Below, piece after piece: positions 1 to 8,224 of a stretch of 55,816 nt of DNA (positions are counted from its first letter, which is position 1; the number at the start of each line of letters is the position of its first letter). The translations under genes were made by a program, and so were the position numbers. This DNA is from Proteobacteria bacterium UBA2383 (GTDB lineage Bacteria; Pseudomonadota; Gammaproteobacteria; Competibacterales; Competibacteraceae). The notes under the pieces were generated by a model that was given only the letters and a program-made list of their open reading frames with translations, made no database searches and was not told where the DNA came from. Location: positions 21,899 to 77,714 of the forward strand of contig DDST01000156.1 of NCBI GenBank assembly GCA_002343485.1. The letters run 5' to 3'.

Positions 1-228
1 AAGCCGTTCTGGTTGCCGCTGATTGAATGGAGCTTGTTGTACAGTCTGATCATCGGTATCGGGTTAGGGTTAGAGTATAAGGCTACCGGCGCGACACATG
101 ATCAAGATTGGGAATTTTATATTGTGACGCTGTGCTTGTTTGCGGTCAGCGCTCTCCCCGGATTTATCTATCGCTATCAGTTACGGCGATTGCTGAAACA
201 AGCAGGCCGAGTGGAAACTCAGGGTTAA
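1..228 (+). CDS. DUF2818-family membrane protein, 3' part only
   Basis: The reading frame is open from the first base of the window, so the start lies outside. The visible 75 residues hold two hydrophobic segments (about residues 9-21 and 40-52) and the pattern WEFY-VTLCLF-----PGF-YRY. I recognise this as the end of DUF2818, a small inner-membrane protein that from memory often follows the last nuo (complex I) gene in proteobacteria. It ends at TAA 226-228 with a short basic tail. Function is unknown. If the recollection of gene order holds, a nuo operon may lie just upstream of this window, but nothing here shows it. Confidence 0.7.
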   Translation, partial: KPFWLPLIEWSLLYSLIIGIGLGLEYKATGATHDQDWEFYIVTLCLFAVSALPGFIYRYQLRRLLKQAGRVETQG

Positions 229-318
229 CAGCCTGTGATATTTTTGACCCTCTGTTTGCTGCGATGCAATATAAATCAGGGTATAATCAAGCCGCTGGGA
301 TTTAATGAGTGAGCGGCC

Positions 319-1188
319 ATGTCGAAACAGCATCCCATTATCGCTATTACCGGTTCCTCTGGCGCTGGTACCTCAACAGTCCGAGTTGCGATGGAACATA
401 TTTTTCGGCGGGACGGGATCAATGCAGCCATTGTCGAAGGCGATAGTTTCCACCGCTACGACCGCGATGAGATGCAACAGCAAGTTGAGCTGGCGTTACA
501 AGAAGTTCGTAATTTTAGCCACTTTGGTCCAGAGGGTAATCTTTTTGACCGGTTAGAATCCCTGTTTATGGAATACAGTGAACGGGGCACTGGGCTGCGG
601 CGCTATTATCTGCATGATCAGGAAGAGGCCGTTCGCTACGGTCAGGAGCCTGGTTCATTTACGCCCTGGACCTTGTTGCCTTTAGGAAGTGATTTGCTGT
701 TTTACGAGGGGCTACACGGCGGAGTGGTGACGGATAAGGTCAATGTCGCTCGTTATGTCGATCTACTGATTGGTGTAGTGCCCATTGTCAATCTGGAGTG
801 GATCCAAAAAATCCACCGTGATACCGCTGAGCGGGGGTATAGCGCTGAGGCTGTGACGGATACTATTTTGCGGCGTATGTATGATTATACGCATTACATT
901 GTGCCGCAATTCTCCTGCACCGACATCAATTTTCAGCGGGTGCCAACGGTGGATACCTCCAATCCATTTGCTGCTCGTGATATTCCTAATCTAGATGAGA
1001 GTTTCGTCGTGATCCGCTTCAAGGAGCCTCGAAAAACCCAGCCGGATTTCACCTATCTTTTGCACATGATCCACGATTCATTTATGTCGCGCCGTAATAC
1101 TATCGTGGTCCCAGGAGGCAAGATGGGGTTTGCTATGGAGTTAATCCTTCAGCCTTTGATCGAGCAGTTGATTCGCCGGGAGTACTGA
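319..1188 (+). CDS. prk: phosphoribulokinase (proteobacterial class I type)
   Basis: This cytoplasmic enzyme phosphorylates ribulose 5-phosphate with ATP to ribulose 1,5-bisphosphate, the substrate of RuBisCO. The 289-residue length is the usual one. The P-loop GSSGAGTS lies at residues 12-19, followed by VEGDSFHRYDR, HFGPEGN, the FYEGLHG block, IVNLEWIQK and the C-terminal VVPGGKMG. All are diagnostic for the family. The ATG follows a purine-rich GAGTGAG. No RuBisCO or other Calvin-cycle gene lies in the window, so it may be a true Calvin-cycle kinase encoded apart from its partners or a PrkB-like paralogue of the kind found in enteric bacteria without RuBisCO. The last 48 bases overlap the convergent gene on the other strand. 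Confidence 0.93.
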   Translation: MSKQHPIIAITGSSGAGTSTVRVAMEHIFRRDGINAAIVEGDSFHRYDRDEMQQQVELALQEVRNFSHFGPEGNLFDRLESLFMEYSERGTGLRRYYLHDQEEAVRYGQEPGSFTPWTLLPLGSDLLFYEGLHGGVVTDKVNVARYVDLLIGVVPIVNLEWIQKIHRDTAERGYSAEAVTDTILRRMYDYTHYIVPQFSCTDINFQRVPTVDTSNPFAARDIPNLDESFVVIRFKEPRKTQPDFTYLLHMIHDSFMSRRNTIVVPGGKMGFAMELILQPLIEQLIRREY

Positions 1189-2064
1189 GTGGCTCCTGTG
1201 ACCAGCGGCTGGTAATGCAGACGCGCGTAAGGTAATCACCGCGATGCCTGTTAACGTCATGAGTCCGCCTGATAGCAGCTTCCAGGTGGGTTGGTCACCC
1301 CAGATGAGTACTCCCAATAGCACCGCCAACACCGGCGCTAGTAGCAGCAATGGCGTGATCAAACTAACTGGATAGCGAGTCAGTAGATGATAGACAATGC
1401 CATGCCCTACCAGTGAAGCACCGATGGCCGAGTAGATCGGGGTAGCGAAATCTAGCCAGTCCGCGGAGCGCAATGCGTCAGCTTGTCCTTGTTCTAGCAG
1501 CAGTGATAGCAATAATAAATTCGGGGCAGCCACTGCACCAATCCACGCCTGCAGGGTGAAAACACTGACATCTGATAGGCGGCGCATCAAGATAGTGGCC
1601 ACTGCCATCATTAATGAAGCGCCAGCGATCCACGCTATGGCATCGAGATGGGTAATGACTATTGGGTCGAAGCCAACTACTATCACTCCAGTAAAAGCCG
1701 CGATGATGCCAGCAACTCGCCAGTGATCCAGCCGTTCGCCCAACCAGACCACTGCCAGCAGTGCCGAGAAAGGAACATAGAGTTGGGCGGTGATAGCCAC
1801 CGAGGCAATATCGCCGCTCACGTCCAGCCCGATAAAAATCATGCTGAAATGGAATACACCTAATAGAAGGCTGATTTCCAGCACAGGGCGCATTTTCCCC
1901 GGCAGCCAGCGCAGCCAGGGCCATAACAGCAGAATTAGTACCGTGAAGCGCAGAGTAGCGAACATCAGTGGCGGAAAGTGTTCCACGCCCGCCTTTCCCG
2001 CCAGGAAATTTAGCGACCATGCGGTGTTTGCCAGCAGCACCAGTAATAAATCACTTGGCTTCAT
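1141..2064 (-). CDS. EamA/DMT-family transporter
   Basis: The 307-residue protein has about ten hydrophobic segments arranged as two EamA repeats. It opens with an NTAWSLNFLAGKAG-like first helix and has the typical second-repeat pattern near PVSLITPLLLLAPVLAVLLG. These proteins are inner-membrane exporters of metabolites or amino acids; the substrate cannot be read from sequence. The ATG at 2064 has no strong Shine-Dalgarno. The 3' end overlaps prk by 48 bases in convergent orientation. A second DMT transporter lies at 15314-16264, but the two are not close copies. Confidence 0.88.
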   Translation of the reverse strand: MKPSDLLLVLLANTAWSLNFLAGKAGVEHFPPLMFATLRFTVLILLLWPWLRWLPGKMRPVLEISLLLGVFHFSMIFIGLDVSGDIASVAITAQLYVPFSALLAVVWLGERLDHWRVAGIIAAFTGVIVVGFDPIVITHLDAIAWIAGASLMMAVATILMRRLSDVSVFTLQAWIGAVAAPNLLLLSLLLEQGQADALRSADWLDFATPIYSAIGASLVGHGIVYHLLTRYPVSLITPLLLLAPVLAVLLGVLIWGDQPTWKLLSGGLMTLTGIAVITLRASALPAAGHRSHSVLPANQLLDQRLKD

Positions 2065-2100
2065 GGGTGTTGTCGCCGAGGGCGGCGTGGAAAATTGGGA

Positions 2101-4971
2101 TTAAAGAGCCTCACGCTTCCACCAGGCTTGTGCTGCTTTCAGAAACCGGGTATCCAGTTCCGTCTCTTCCTCAGCAGGCAGGGTACCAGTTAGACACCAT
2201 TGCTCACGTAAGGCTTGTGGATCGTAAAGCGCCTCAGACTGGACAGTGCCACCACGGGCCAGTGAGGCTGACAGCCGGGCTACCTGGTATTCCATTCGCA
2301 CGGCAGCGAAGGCCGGTGGTGATTCTATTCCGGCAACGATTTCCATGCACACGCACCAAATCTTTTTGCGTTCTAGATTTTGTTCTAGATAGACGCGCAA
2401 GCTTTTTATTTGTTCGGGGGAACTGGTCAGCGCCTGACAGACCTTATCGAAGCGTTGCTGAAGCGGTTCCAATAGCGCTTCTGGCAGCGCTGGCAATTCC
2501 GCCCATTTATGTTGCAAAGCTGCTAAGGTGATGGTGTCAATCGGCAGTGTTGTAAGCAAAGCTTCCAGTTGTGCACACAGCCGCGAGCGTTGGTACAGGT
2601 GCTGAAAGACTTGCTCGTCGTGAGTCCGGCGCATAGCTTGTTCATGGTTGGCAAATTGGCGGACGGCAGTGTCAAAACGCTGTTCAAGAGCGCGCTGTTC
2701 AGTCCGAGGTATGGAACCGATGATGTTCCACTTTTGTTGAGCCGCTTGCAATCGCACCCGTGCTTGCAGTAAATGCTCGTGATCGACCTCAGTCAATGCT
2801 TCGATTTCCTCACATAATGCCAGCTTGCTGGCTAGATGGGCTTGGCGCTCACTGTTGGCGGCTTGATGTTCCGCCTGGCGGCGGGCGAATACCGCATCGC
2901 AGGCAACGCGGAATGTTTTCCAGAGCGCCTGTTCCTGGCGAGGAGAAGCCTGAACGGTGGGCGGCCATTCCGCTTGGGCACGCTTAGCGGTTTCGATGGC
3001 GACGCGCAGATCAGTGCTGTCTGTCATTCCTTGAACTTGTTTGATAAGTTGCTGACGACGTTGCACTTCACGATTACGTTCGGCATCCAGATGGGTATCT
3101 AGGCATTGCAGAATCTTGTGGAAGCGACGATCCAGAGGCTTGCGGTCAGTGCGGTTGACTGGACCCAGTTTGTGCCATTGCTCCTGAGCACGGCGACGCA
3201 CCCGGTCTGCCTCACGCCAGTCGACCTGTTGCCAGTCAGTAGCAGCCTCAAATTGCTCCAGTTGGGCGCAAAGTGCGGTTTTTTGCTCGAAATGTTGTTG
3301 GCGTTCGCGGGCTTGGGCTTCAAAATAGACTTGGCAGGGGGCATAGGCGCGCTCACAGGTGTTGTTGAATCGTTTCCAGAGTGCTTTGGGGGCAGCACCT
3401 TCCTGGTGATCGAGTTTCTTCCAAGCATTGCGAGCTTGCTGAATACGCCGCGCAATTTCGGTTGGGTCGATCTCCAGACCGATTAGGCTTTCAGCAGTAG
3501 CGCACAGTTGTTCCCGCGCTTGATAGGCACCCCAGCGCCGCCAGTCACGCAGTTTGCCTAATTGAGCGGCGCTGCTTTGCAGGCGTTCATCGATTTCTGC
3601 CATTTGTGCCCGGCTTAGCCCGATATTCTGCTTCAGCCGTCGGCGGGCTTGTTCTTGAAGGGTGGCTGCTTGTTGCGATTCACCGTTCTCGATAGCGGCC
3701 TCCAATTGTGCCGCTAGCTCCTGGAGTTCCTGCCACTCCTGGTCGCGTTCCTGGGCCTGGCGCTGCATTCGGGCGCGTAATTTATTGAGGAGGCTATCAA
3801 ACTCGCTCTGTAATTCAATAGTGAGTGTTCCGGATTCAGGGTGTTCCAGGCTTTGCCATTGATGGCGCAAGGGAGTGATATCGGTTTCCTGGATTTCGCT
3901 AGGTTGTTTTAACAACTTTTCAATTTGCTGTAACACTTCGCGCAAGCGATTAGCACGAATCTGGTTATGTTGCAGGATGTGCTCCTGTCCATGAATGGCT
4001 TCAATCAATTCCTGAAAGCGTTGCTCCAGTCGCCGGCCCTCATTATCTTGGGGCGGGCCGAAAAAAGCCCAGGCGGCGGGCGCTTCGCAGATGCCGTATT
4101 GGATTGCGGCATTGAGTTCAGCACTGGATTCACTTTCTGCGCGTAGCCGTTCCAACAGATTTTCTAATGAAGTAATCAGCTCCAGACGTTGTACCCGGCG
4201 ATTGGCGCTGGTTTGCCGTTCGGTTAGAAAGCGTTCACGGGCCTGGCTGTAGCGTTCCTGCAATTCCAGAGGGGGCGGTGATTTTTGACTCCGCCATTCC
4301 TGATCTAGTTTCGGGAATCGGCCAGCGTTAAGACCACTTTCACCGTCCCAGCGCAGATTTTCCATTTCGCTGCATAGGTGTTCGAAATGAGCAGCTTGAG
4401 TCTCGGCCGCTTGGTGGGCATCCAGCCGTTCCTTGGCCTGGCGATAGACTCGCTTGTCACGATTGCGGCTTTGGCGGGTAACCTGCTCGAGTAATTCAGG
4501 GTCCTGTATCCGCTCTAACGCCGCCAACCGCACGTCCAAATGGGTATTTTGCACGGCGATCCCAGCCAGTACCGGTTCTGTGGTTATCTGCTTCAATGCG
4601 GTCAAGCGCAGTTCCGGTTCTACAGCGTGATGCAATAGGAATTCGATCAGCGCCGGCTCAGGATTCTGGCGCAGTTGTTCCAACCGTGCGGCTAAGGATG
4701 GACCTTCAGTGATTTTGCCAGCTAGCAGACGTTGGTACTGTTCCTGGGCAGCGGTTCGCACCTTCGGGTCTGGGTCTTGGCTGGCGATGGCCTGGAGCAG
4801 ATCGAGGTCGCTAAGGCGCTCCAGCGCGGCACAACGGATCGCTGGATCAGTATCCTGCCGGGCCATTTCAATTAGTGTCGGGTCAGTAGACTCCAGCCCC
4901 TGTAGAGCTTGTTTGCGGGTCTCGGGATCGGTGTGTTGCCACTTGGGCTTGAGAAAACGGCTCAGGATCAT
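2101..4971 (-). CDS. DUF349-domain protein with N-terminal HEAT-like repeats
   Basis: The protein has 956 residues from the ATG at 4971. The frame extends to a TTG at 5019, but the family typically begins with the 'MILSRFLKPKWQ' type of sequence found at this ATG. The first 150 or so residues contain HEAT-like repeats (patterns such as DPAIRCAALERL and DPDPKVRTAA). The rest is highly charged, helical and coiled-coil-like, with several DUF349 units marked by LW--F---C. The protein is rich in Gln, Glu, Ala and Arg and has no membrane segment, so it is probably a cytosolic scaffold. The biochemical role is unknown. It is on its own, 36 bases from the start of the DMT gene. Confidence 0.87.
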   Translation of the reverse strand: MILSRFLKPKWQHTDPETRKQALQGLESTDPTLIEMARQDTDPAIRCAALERLSDLDLLQAIASQDPDPKVRTAAQEQYQRLLAGKITEGPSLAARLEQLRQNPEPALIEFLLHHAVEPELRLTALKQITTEPVLAGIAVQNTHLDVRLAALERIQDPELLEQVTRQSRNRDKRVYRQAKERLDAHQAAETQAAHFEHLCSEMENLRWDGESGLNAGRFPKLDQEWRSQKSPPPLELQERYSQARERFLTERQTSANRRVQRLELITSLENLLERLRAESESSAELNAAIQYGICEAPAAWAFFGPPQDNEGRRLEQRFQELIEAIHGQEHILQHNQIRANRLREVLQQIEKLLKQPSEIQETDITPLRHQWQSLEHPESGTLTIELQSEFDSLLNKLRARMQRQAQERDQEWQELQELAAQLEAAIENGESQQAATLQEQARRRLKQNIGLSRAQMAEIDERLQSSAAQLGKLRDWRRWGAYQAREQLCATAESLIGLEIDPTEIARRIQQARNAWKKLDHQEGAAPKALWKRFNNTCERAYAPCQVYFEAQARERQQHFEQKTALCAQLEQFEAATDWQQVDWREADRVRRRAQEQWHKLGPVNRTDRKPLDRRFHKILQCLDTHLDAERNREVQRRQQLIKQVQGMTDSTDLRVAIETAKRAQAEWPPTVQASPRQEQALWKTFRVACDAVFARRQAEHQAANSERQAHLASKLALCEEIEALTEVDHEHLLQARVRLQAAQQKWNIIGSIPRTEQRALEQRFDTAVRQFANHEQAMRRTHDEQVFQHLYQRSRLCAQLEALLTTLPIDTITLAALQHKWAELPALPEALLEPLQQRFDKVCQALTSSPEQIKSLRVYLEQNLERKKIWCVCMEIVAGIESPPAFAAVRMEYQVARLSASLARGGTVQSEALYDPQALREQWCLTGTLPAEEETELDTRFLKAAQAWWKREAL

Positions 4972-5337
4972 GGGGTGATCGGCATGATAGCAGAGTAGTG
5001 GGGAGGCGTTACTGGCCAAAGTAAGGCCAGATCGACTTGTTGACTAACAAGGTACTTTATCATACCGGGTTGTAAATCGTGGCCTTGGCATTAGGCTGCT
5101 TGCACTGGTTTTGCCTGCTTAAGTTAATTTAATTCAAATACATTAGGATAAAATCTAGGTAACTAGATGATTATTTTGGTAAGAGATAGGATTGGCGAAG
5201 CGTAAATAGAATAACCCGGAAAGCTGGCAAATTTGCTGGGTGATCAAACCATGAGGATGACCGGGGAAATTATCAGCCAAGCGAAGGAACAGGTAGAGGA
5301 AATCTGTGGCTGAATTGAAGATGTTCGAGGCACACCA

Positions 5338-5413
5338 GTACGTTGGGGTACCTGAAGCAGGCTTTTGAGAATCGAGCCTTCGGGTACTGAAACGTCTGAA
5401 GGTGCCAACGTAC
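5338..5413. ncRNA. candidate structured RNA element
   Basis: Two nested perfect or near-perfect helices can be drawn. The outer one pairs 5338-5346 with 5405-5413 (nine Watson-Crick pairs). The inner one pairs 5348-5356 with 5379-5387 and 5360-5363 with 5375-5378 (twelve Watson-Crick pairs and one G-U, with a three-base bulge and an 11-base loop). The strand is undetermined, since complementary strands fold alike. It does not match a family I know. The outer helix has GTT on the left and AAC on the right, the reverse of an integron attC. Confidence 0.35.
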
Positions 5414-5446
5414 GATGATTTACAGGATATTTGGTGGTGAGGTGAA

Positions 5447-5473
5447 TTGGGTTGCCGTGTCTCGGCAACCCAA
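5447..5473. repeat. palindrome, copy 1 of a shared hairpin
   Basis: An 11-base-pair perfect stem, TTGGGTTGCCG paired with CGGCAACCCAA, encloses a five-base loop. There is no T-run on either side, so it is not a standard terminator. The core TGGGTTGCC / GGCAACCCA recurs at 42969-43000 upstream of dnaB with a different loop, which suggests a small dispersed palindromic repeat. Confidence 0.55.
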
Positions 5474-5534
5474 CTTACCTTGGAGATGACAGGGAAAGAG
5501 GAAGTTTTTACGGTAGTGGATTTTTCTTATTGGT

Positions 5535-5741
5535 TCAGGCGTTAAGGTTAGGGATAATCTTGCTTTCCAAGTGTGCAATCATATCTTTAAGCATGAGTTT
5601 GCGCTTTTTCAGGCGCTTTAGCTCAAGCTCGTCGACCAAGGGGTCTTTGGCTAGGCGGGCGATCACATCATCCAAGTCACGATGCTCGATGCGCAATTCG
5701 ACGAGCCGATGTTTGTAGTGTTCGACGTCGTTAGTCTCCAT
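5535..5741 (-). CDS. YdcH/DUF465-family small protein
   Basis: The 68-residue protein from the ATG at 5741 is one charged helical hairpin: EHYKHRLVELRIEHRDLDDVI, then a DPLVDELELKRLKKRKL-type turn and helix. This is the DUF465 (YdcH) signature, in which DELELKRLKK is highly conserved. The frame continues 17 codons upstream to 5792, but the family starts near the ATG and a GGAG lies upstream of it. Function is unknown; members are small soluble coiled-coil proteins. It is divergent from ttcA, with a 212-base spacer. Confidence 0.85.
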   Translation of the reverse strand: METNDVEHYKHRLVELRIEHRDLDDVIARLAKDPLVDELELKRLKKRKLMLKDMIAHLESKIIPNLNA

Positions 5742-5953
5742 AGGCGGAGTTCTCCGAATAAGGGCGGGGTCTAATTTGTCCGATACAGCCAACAGTGCCG
5801 GTCCGGACGGATTCCCGACGCACGGCTTTCGCTGTGGTCATGAAACGGGAGTCTAGCCCGCTGATGAACTGGCGGCAAGCAATCTGCCTGACGCCATTGT
5901 ACTGGATTTCGGGTAAAGTTTGCCCTCGCGCATAGGCTCCCGGAGACATAACG

Positions 5954-6886
5954 ATGACCGTATCGATTAGAAAGCAGCAGTTCAATTTCAACAAGCTCCA
6001 GAAGCGCCTGCGCCGGAATGTCGGCCGGGCAATTCAGGATTTCAATATGATTGAAGATGGCGACCGGGTAATGGTTTGCTTGTCCGGTGGCAAGGATTCC
6101 TTCGCACTGCTTGATATTTTGCGAAACCTTCAAGCGCGGGCACCCGTGAGCTTCGAACTGATCGCGGTCAATCTTGACCAGAAACAACCAGGTTTCCCAG
6201 AGCATGTGCTGCCAGCGTATCTGCGTCGCATGGGTATTCCTTTTCATATCATTGAGCAGGATACCTATAGTGTCGTTAAGCGGGTCATTCCCGAAGGTAA
6301 AACCACTTGTGGGCTGTGTTCACGCTTACGGCGGGGGATTTTGTACACCTTTGCCGCCGAGCAAGGGATGACAAAGATTGCACTGGGCCATCATCGTGAT
6401 GATATTCTGGAAACGCTATTTCTGAACATGTTTCATGGCGGCAAGCTCAAGGCAATGCCACCAAAACTGCTGAGCGATGATGGCCAGCATGTAGTGATTC
6501 GCCCATTGGCTTATTGCCAGGAGCGTGATTTGGCTACCTATGCCGAGATCAGTCAGTTTCCGGTTATCCCTTGTAATCTATGCGGTTCGCAGGACAATCT
6601 GCAACGCCAAGTAATCAAAGCGATGCTACGGCAATGGGAGAGGCAGTTCCCTGGACGGGTAGAGAACCTGTTTGCGGCGCTGCAGAATGTAGCGCCTTCG
6701 CACTTGGCGGACACCGGGTTATTCAATTTTTCCAGGCTAGGGACTCGCAACAGTGGACGGGTACCCGATTGGTTACCAGGTGGTCGAGACGAGGTGGAGG
6801 AGGGGAATGAAGAAGAAACGCCGGCCAGAATGATTGGCAGGTTGCCTGCGGATGTGCGTGTACCGCTGTCCGCGGAGCGCGTTTGA
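5954..6886 (+). CDS. ttcA: tRNA 2-thiocytidine(32) synthetase TtcA
   Basis: TtcA replaces the 2-oxo group of cytidine 32 in tRNAs with sulfur, using ATP and an iron-sulfur cluster. The 310 residues match the usual length. The PP-loop SGGKDS is at residues 44-49. The two cluster-binding pairs are CGLC (about residue 120) and CNLC (about residue 212), and GHHRDD lies between them. A good Shine-Dalgarno (GGAG) precedes the ATG. The C-terminal 40 residues are low in conservation and rich in Arg, Glu and Gly. The IscA-type proteins at 38504-39280 could serve this kind of enzyme, but no direct link is visible. Confidence 0.95.
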   Translation: MTVSIRKQQFNFNKLQKRLRRNVGRAIQDFNMIEDGDRVMVCLSGGKDSFALLDILRNLQARAPVSFELIAVNLDQKQPGFPEHVLPAYLRRMGIPFHIIEQDTYSVVKRVIPEGKTTCGLCSRLRRGILYTFAAEQGMTKIALGHHRDDILETLFLNMFHGGKLKAMPPKLLSDDGQHVVIRPLAYCQERDLATYAEISQFPVIPCNLCGSQDNLQRQVIKAMLRQWERQFPGRVENLFAALQNVAPSHLADTGLFNFSRLGTRNSGRVPDWLPGGRDEVEEGNEEETPARMIGRLPADVRVPLSAERV

Positions 6887-6910
6887 CGGTTATTGAATCG
6901 CTGCTATTGT
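6883..6910 (+). promoter_or_regulatory. candidate sigma70 promoter for the liv operon
   Basis: TTGACG at 6883-6888 and TATTGT at 6905-6910 are separated by 16 bases, giving five of six and four of six consensus matches. It overlaps the ttcA stop codon and would leave a leader of roughly 75 bases before the livK start at 6993. No experimental support; short promoter matches are common by chance. Confidence 0.35.
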
Positions 6911-6992
6911 TAATTATTTAAGAATCATCATGCTGACTTTCCTGATACAGTTCTATTTCGATAGCTGGCCTACTCACAAGGAGATACCCGTT

Positions 6993-8120
6993 ATGAAAAA
7001 ACCACTTTTGGCGCTAGTCGCTGCGATCGGTCTGGTGACTGGCAGCATTGCGCAGGCGGCGGATGCGATCAAAATCGGCCTGATGGCGCCACTGACCGGT
7101 TCTTGGGCCAGTGAAGGACAAAGCATGAAGAAGATCGTCGAGTTGCTGGCTAAGCAGCAGAACGCTAAAGGTGGGGTGTTGGGTAAGCAGATTGAAGTGG
7201 TGACCGAGGATGATGGCGGTGATCCGCGCACAGCCTCATTGGCTGCACAACGTCTGACCACCCAGGGCATCGTCGCAGTCGTTGGTACTTATGGTTCTTC
7301 AGTCACCGAAGCAACCCAGGCTATTTATGACGAAGCGGGCATTCCACAGATCGCTAACGGCTCCACGGCCATTCGTTTGACCGAAAAAGGTCTCAAGCAC
7401 TTCTTCCGCACCGCGCCGCGTGACGATGAGCAGGGCCGGATAGCAGCACAGATGATTGAAAAACTGGATTTCAAACAGGTTGCTATTTTGCACGACAGCA
7501 CCTCTTATGCGAAAGGCTTAGCGGATGAAACAAACGCTCTGCTAAAGAAGAAAGGCATAAAAGTAGTGTTTTTCGACGCCCTGACCCCTGGTGAACGGGA
7601 TTACAATGCTATTTTGACCAAGCTAAAAAGCGCCAATCCCGATGTGGTGCTGTTTACCGGTTATTATCCGGAGGCCGGTCTCTTACTGCGGCAGAAGCGC
7701 GCTATGGGTTGGCCTGTTCCGTTCATTGGCGGTGATGCGACCAATAATCCGGATCTAGTCAAAAGCGCCGGTCAGGAAGCGGCCGAAGGTTTCTATTTTC
7801 TGAGTCCGCCCGTACCGCAGGATTTGGATACTCCGGAGGCTCAAGCCTTTCTGGCAGATTACCAGAAGCAATACGAGGAAGTGCCGGCTTCCATTTGGGC
7901 TGTATTGTCCGGTGATGGATTCCGGGCGGCGGTAGCCGGTATCGAGGGTGCTAAATCCACTAATGGGGGCAAGATTGCTGAGTATTTGCATAAGAGCCTG
8001 AAGGATTACCCTGGCTTAAGCGGCCCGATCTCCTTTGACGAAAAGGGCGACCGTGAGGGTGAGGTATACCGGCTCTATAAGGTGAATGCTGATGGTAAGT
8101 TCGTGATGCAGAAGTTGTAA
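6993..8120 (+). CDS. livK: branched-chain amino acid ABC transporter, substrate-binding protein
   Basis: This periplasmic type I binding protein captures Leu/Ile/Val or a related amide or amino acid for the LivHMGF importer. The 375-residue protein starts at the ATG at 6993, preceded by a strong AAGGAG. A longer frame from 6930 has no such site. Residues 1-23 are a Sec signal peptide ending AQA. Then come the family patterns IKIGLMAPLTG, VVTEDDGGDP, A-VGTYGSSVT and GYYPEAGLLL. The actual ligand is not readable from sequence; the symbol reflects the family and operon position. Confidence 0.9.
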   Translation: MKKPLLALVAAIGLVTGSIAQAADAIKIGLMAPLTGSWASEGQSMKKIVELLAKQQNAKGGVLGKQIEVVTEDDGGDPRTASLAAQRLTTQGIVAVVGTYGSSVTEATQAIYDEAGIPQIANGSTAIRLTEKGLKHFFRTAPRDDEQGRIAAQMIEKLDFKQVAILHDSTSYAKGLADETNALLKKKGIKVVFFDALTPGERDYNAILTKLKSANPDVVLFTGYYPEAGLLLRQKRAMGWPVPFIGGDATNNPDLVKSAGQEAAEGFYFLSPPVPQDLDTPEAQAFLADYQKQYEEVPASIWAVLSGDGFRAAVAGIEGAKSTNGGKIAEYLHKSLKDYPGLSGPISFDEKGDREGEVYRLYKVNADGKFVMQKL

Positions 8121-8224
8121 AGGCATCCGGCGGTTCCCGCCTTTAAGGTGCCGCCGTAATCACCCAAATCTTAGCCGATACTCCCCTCGTTTCTCTTCCT
8201 CCAGCCTGAATTCCAAACGATCTC

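Larger units (their letters stand above)
4972..5534. other. 563-base intergenic spacer with RNA-like secondary structure
   Basis: No convincing protein gene is visible. Short frames exist on both strands but have no family resemblance and no good start. The left part, 5090-5170, is AT-rich and could hold promoters for the flanking genes. A short inverted repeat lies at 5036-5051. The right part, 5338-5473, holds two strong foldable elements listed separately. The segment may be a small RNA gene, a mobile repeat or the debris of one. Confidence 0.6.

Noticed and set aside
1478..2020. 180-codon minus-strand frame overlapping the first DMT gene
   Set aside because: Same strand but another frame of the EamA gene, with no recognisable domain and atypical composition.
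3099..3486. Frames of 118 and 126 codons within the DUF349 gene
   Set aside because: Both are shadows of the long DUF349 coding sequence; neither has a ribosome binding site or family match.
5338..5413. Nested inverted repeat considered as an integron attC site
   Set aside because: The core triplets are in the opposite order to attC (GTT on the left, AAC on the right), and no integrase or cassette array is present.
5244..5468. 74-codon minus-strand frame in the long spacer
   Set aside because: No family resemblance, no ribosome binding site, and it is open mainly because it reads through the hairpin elements.
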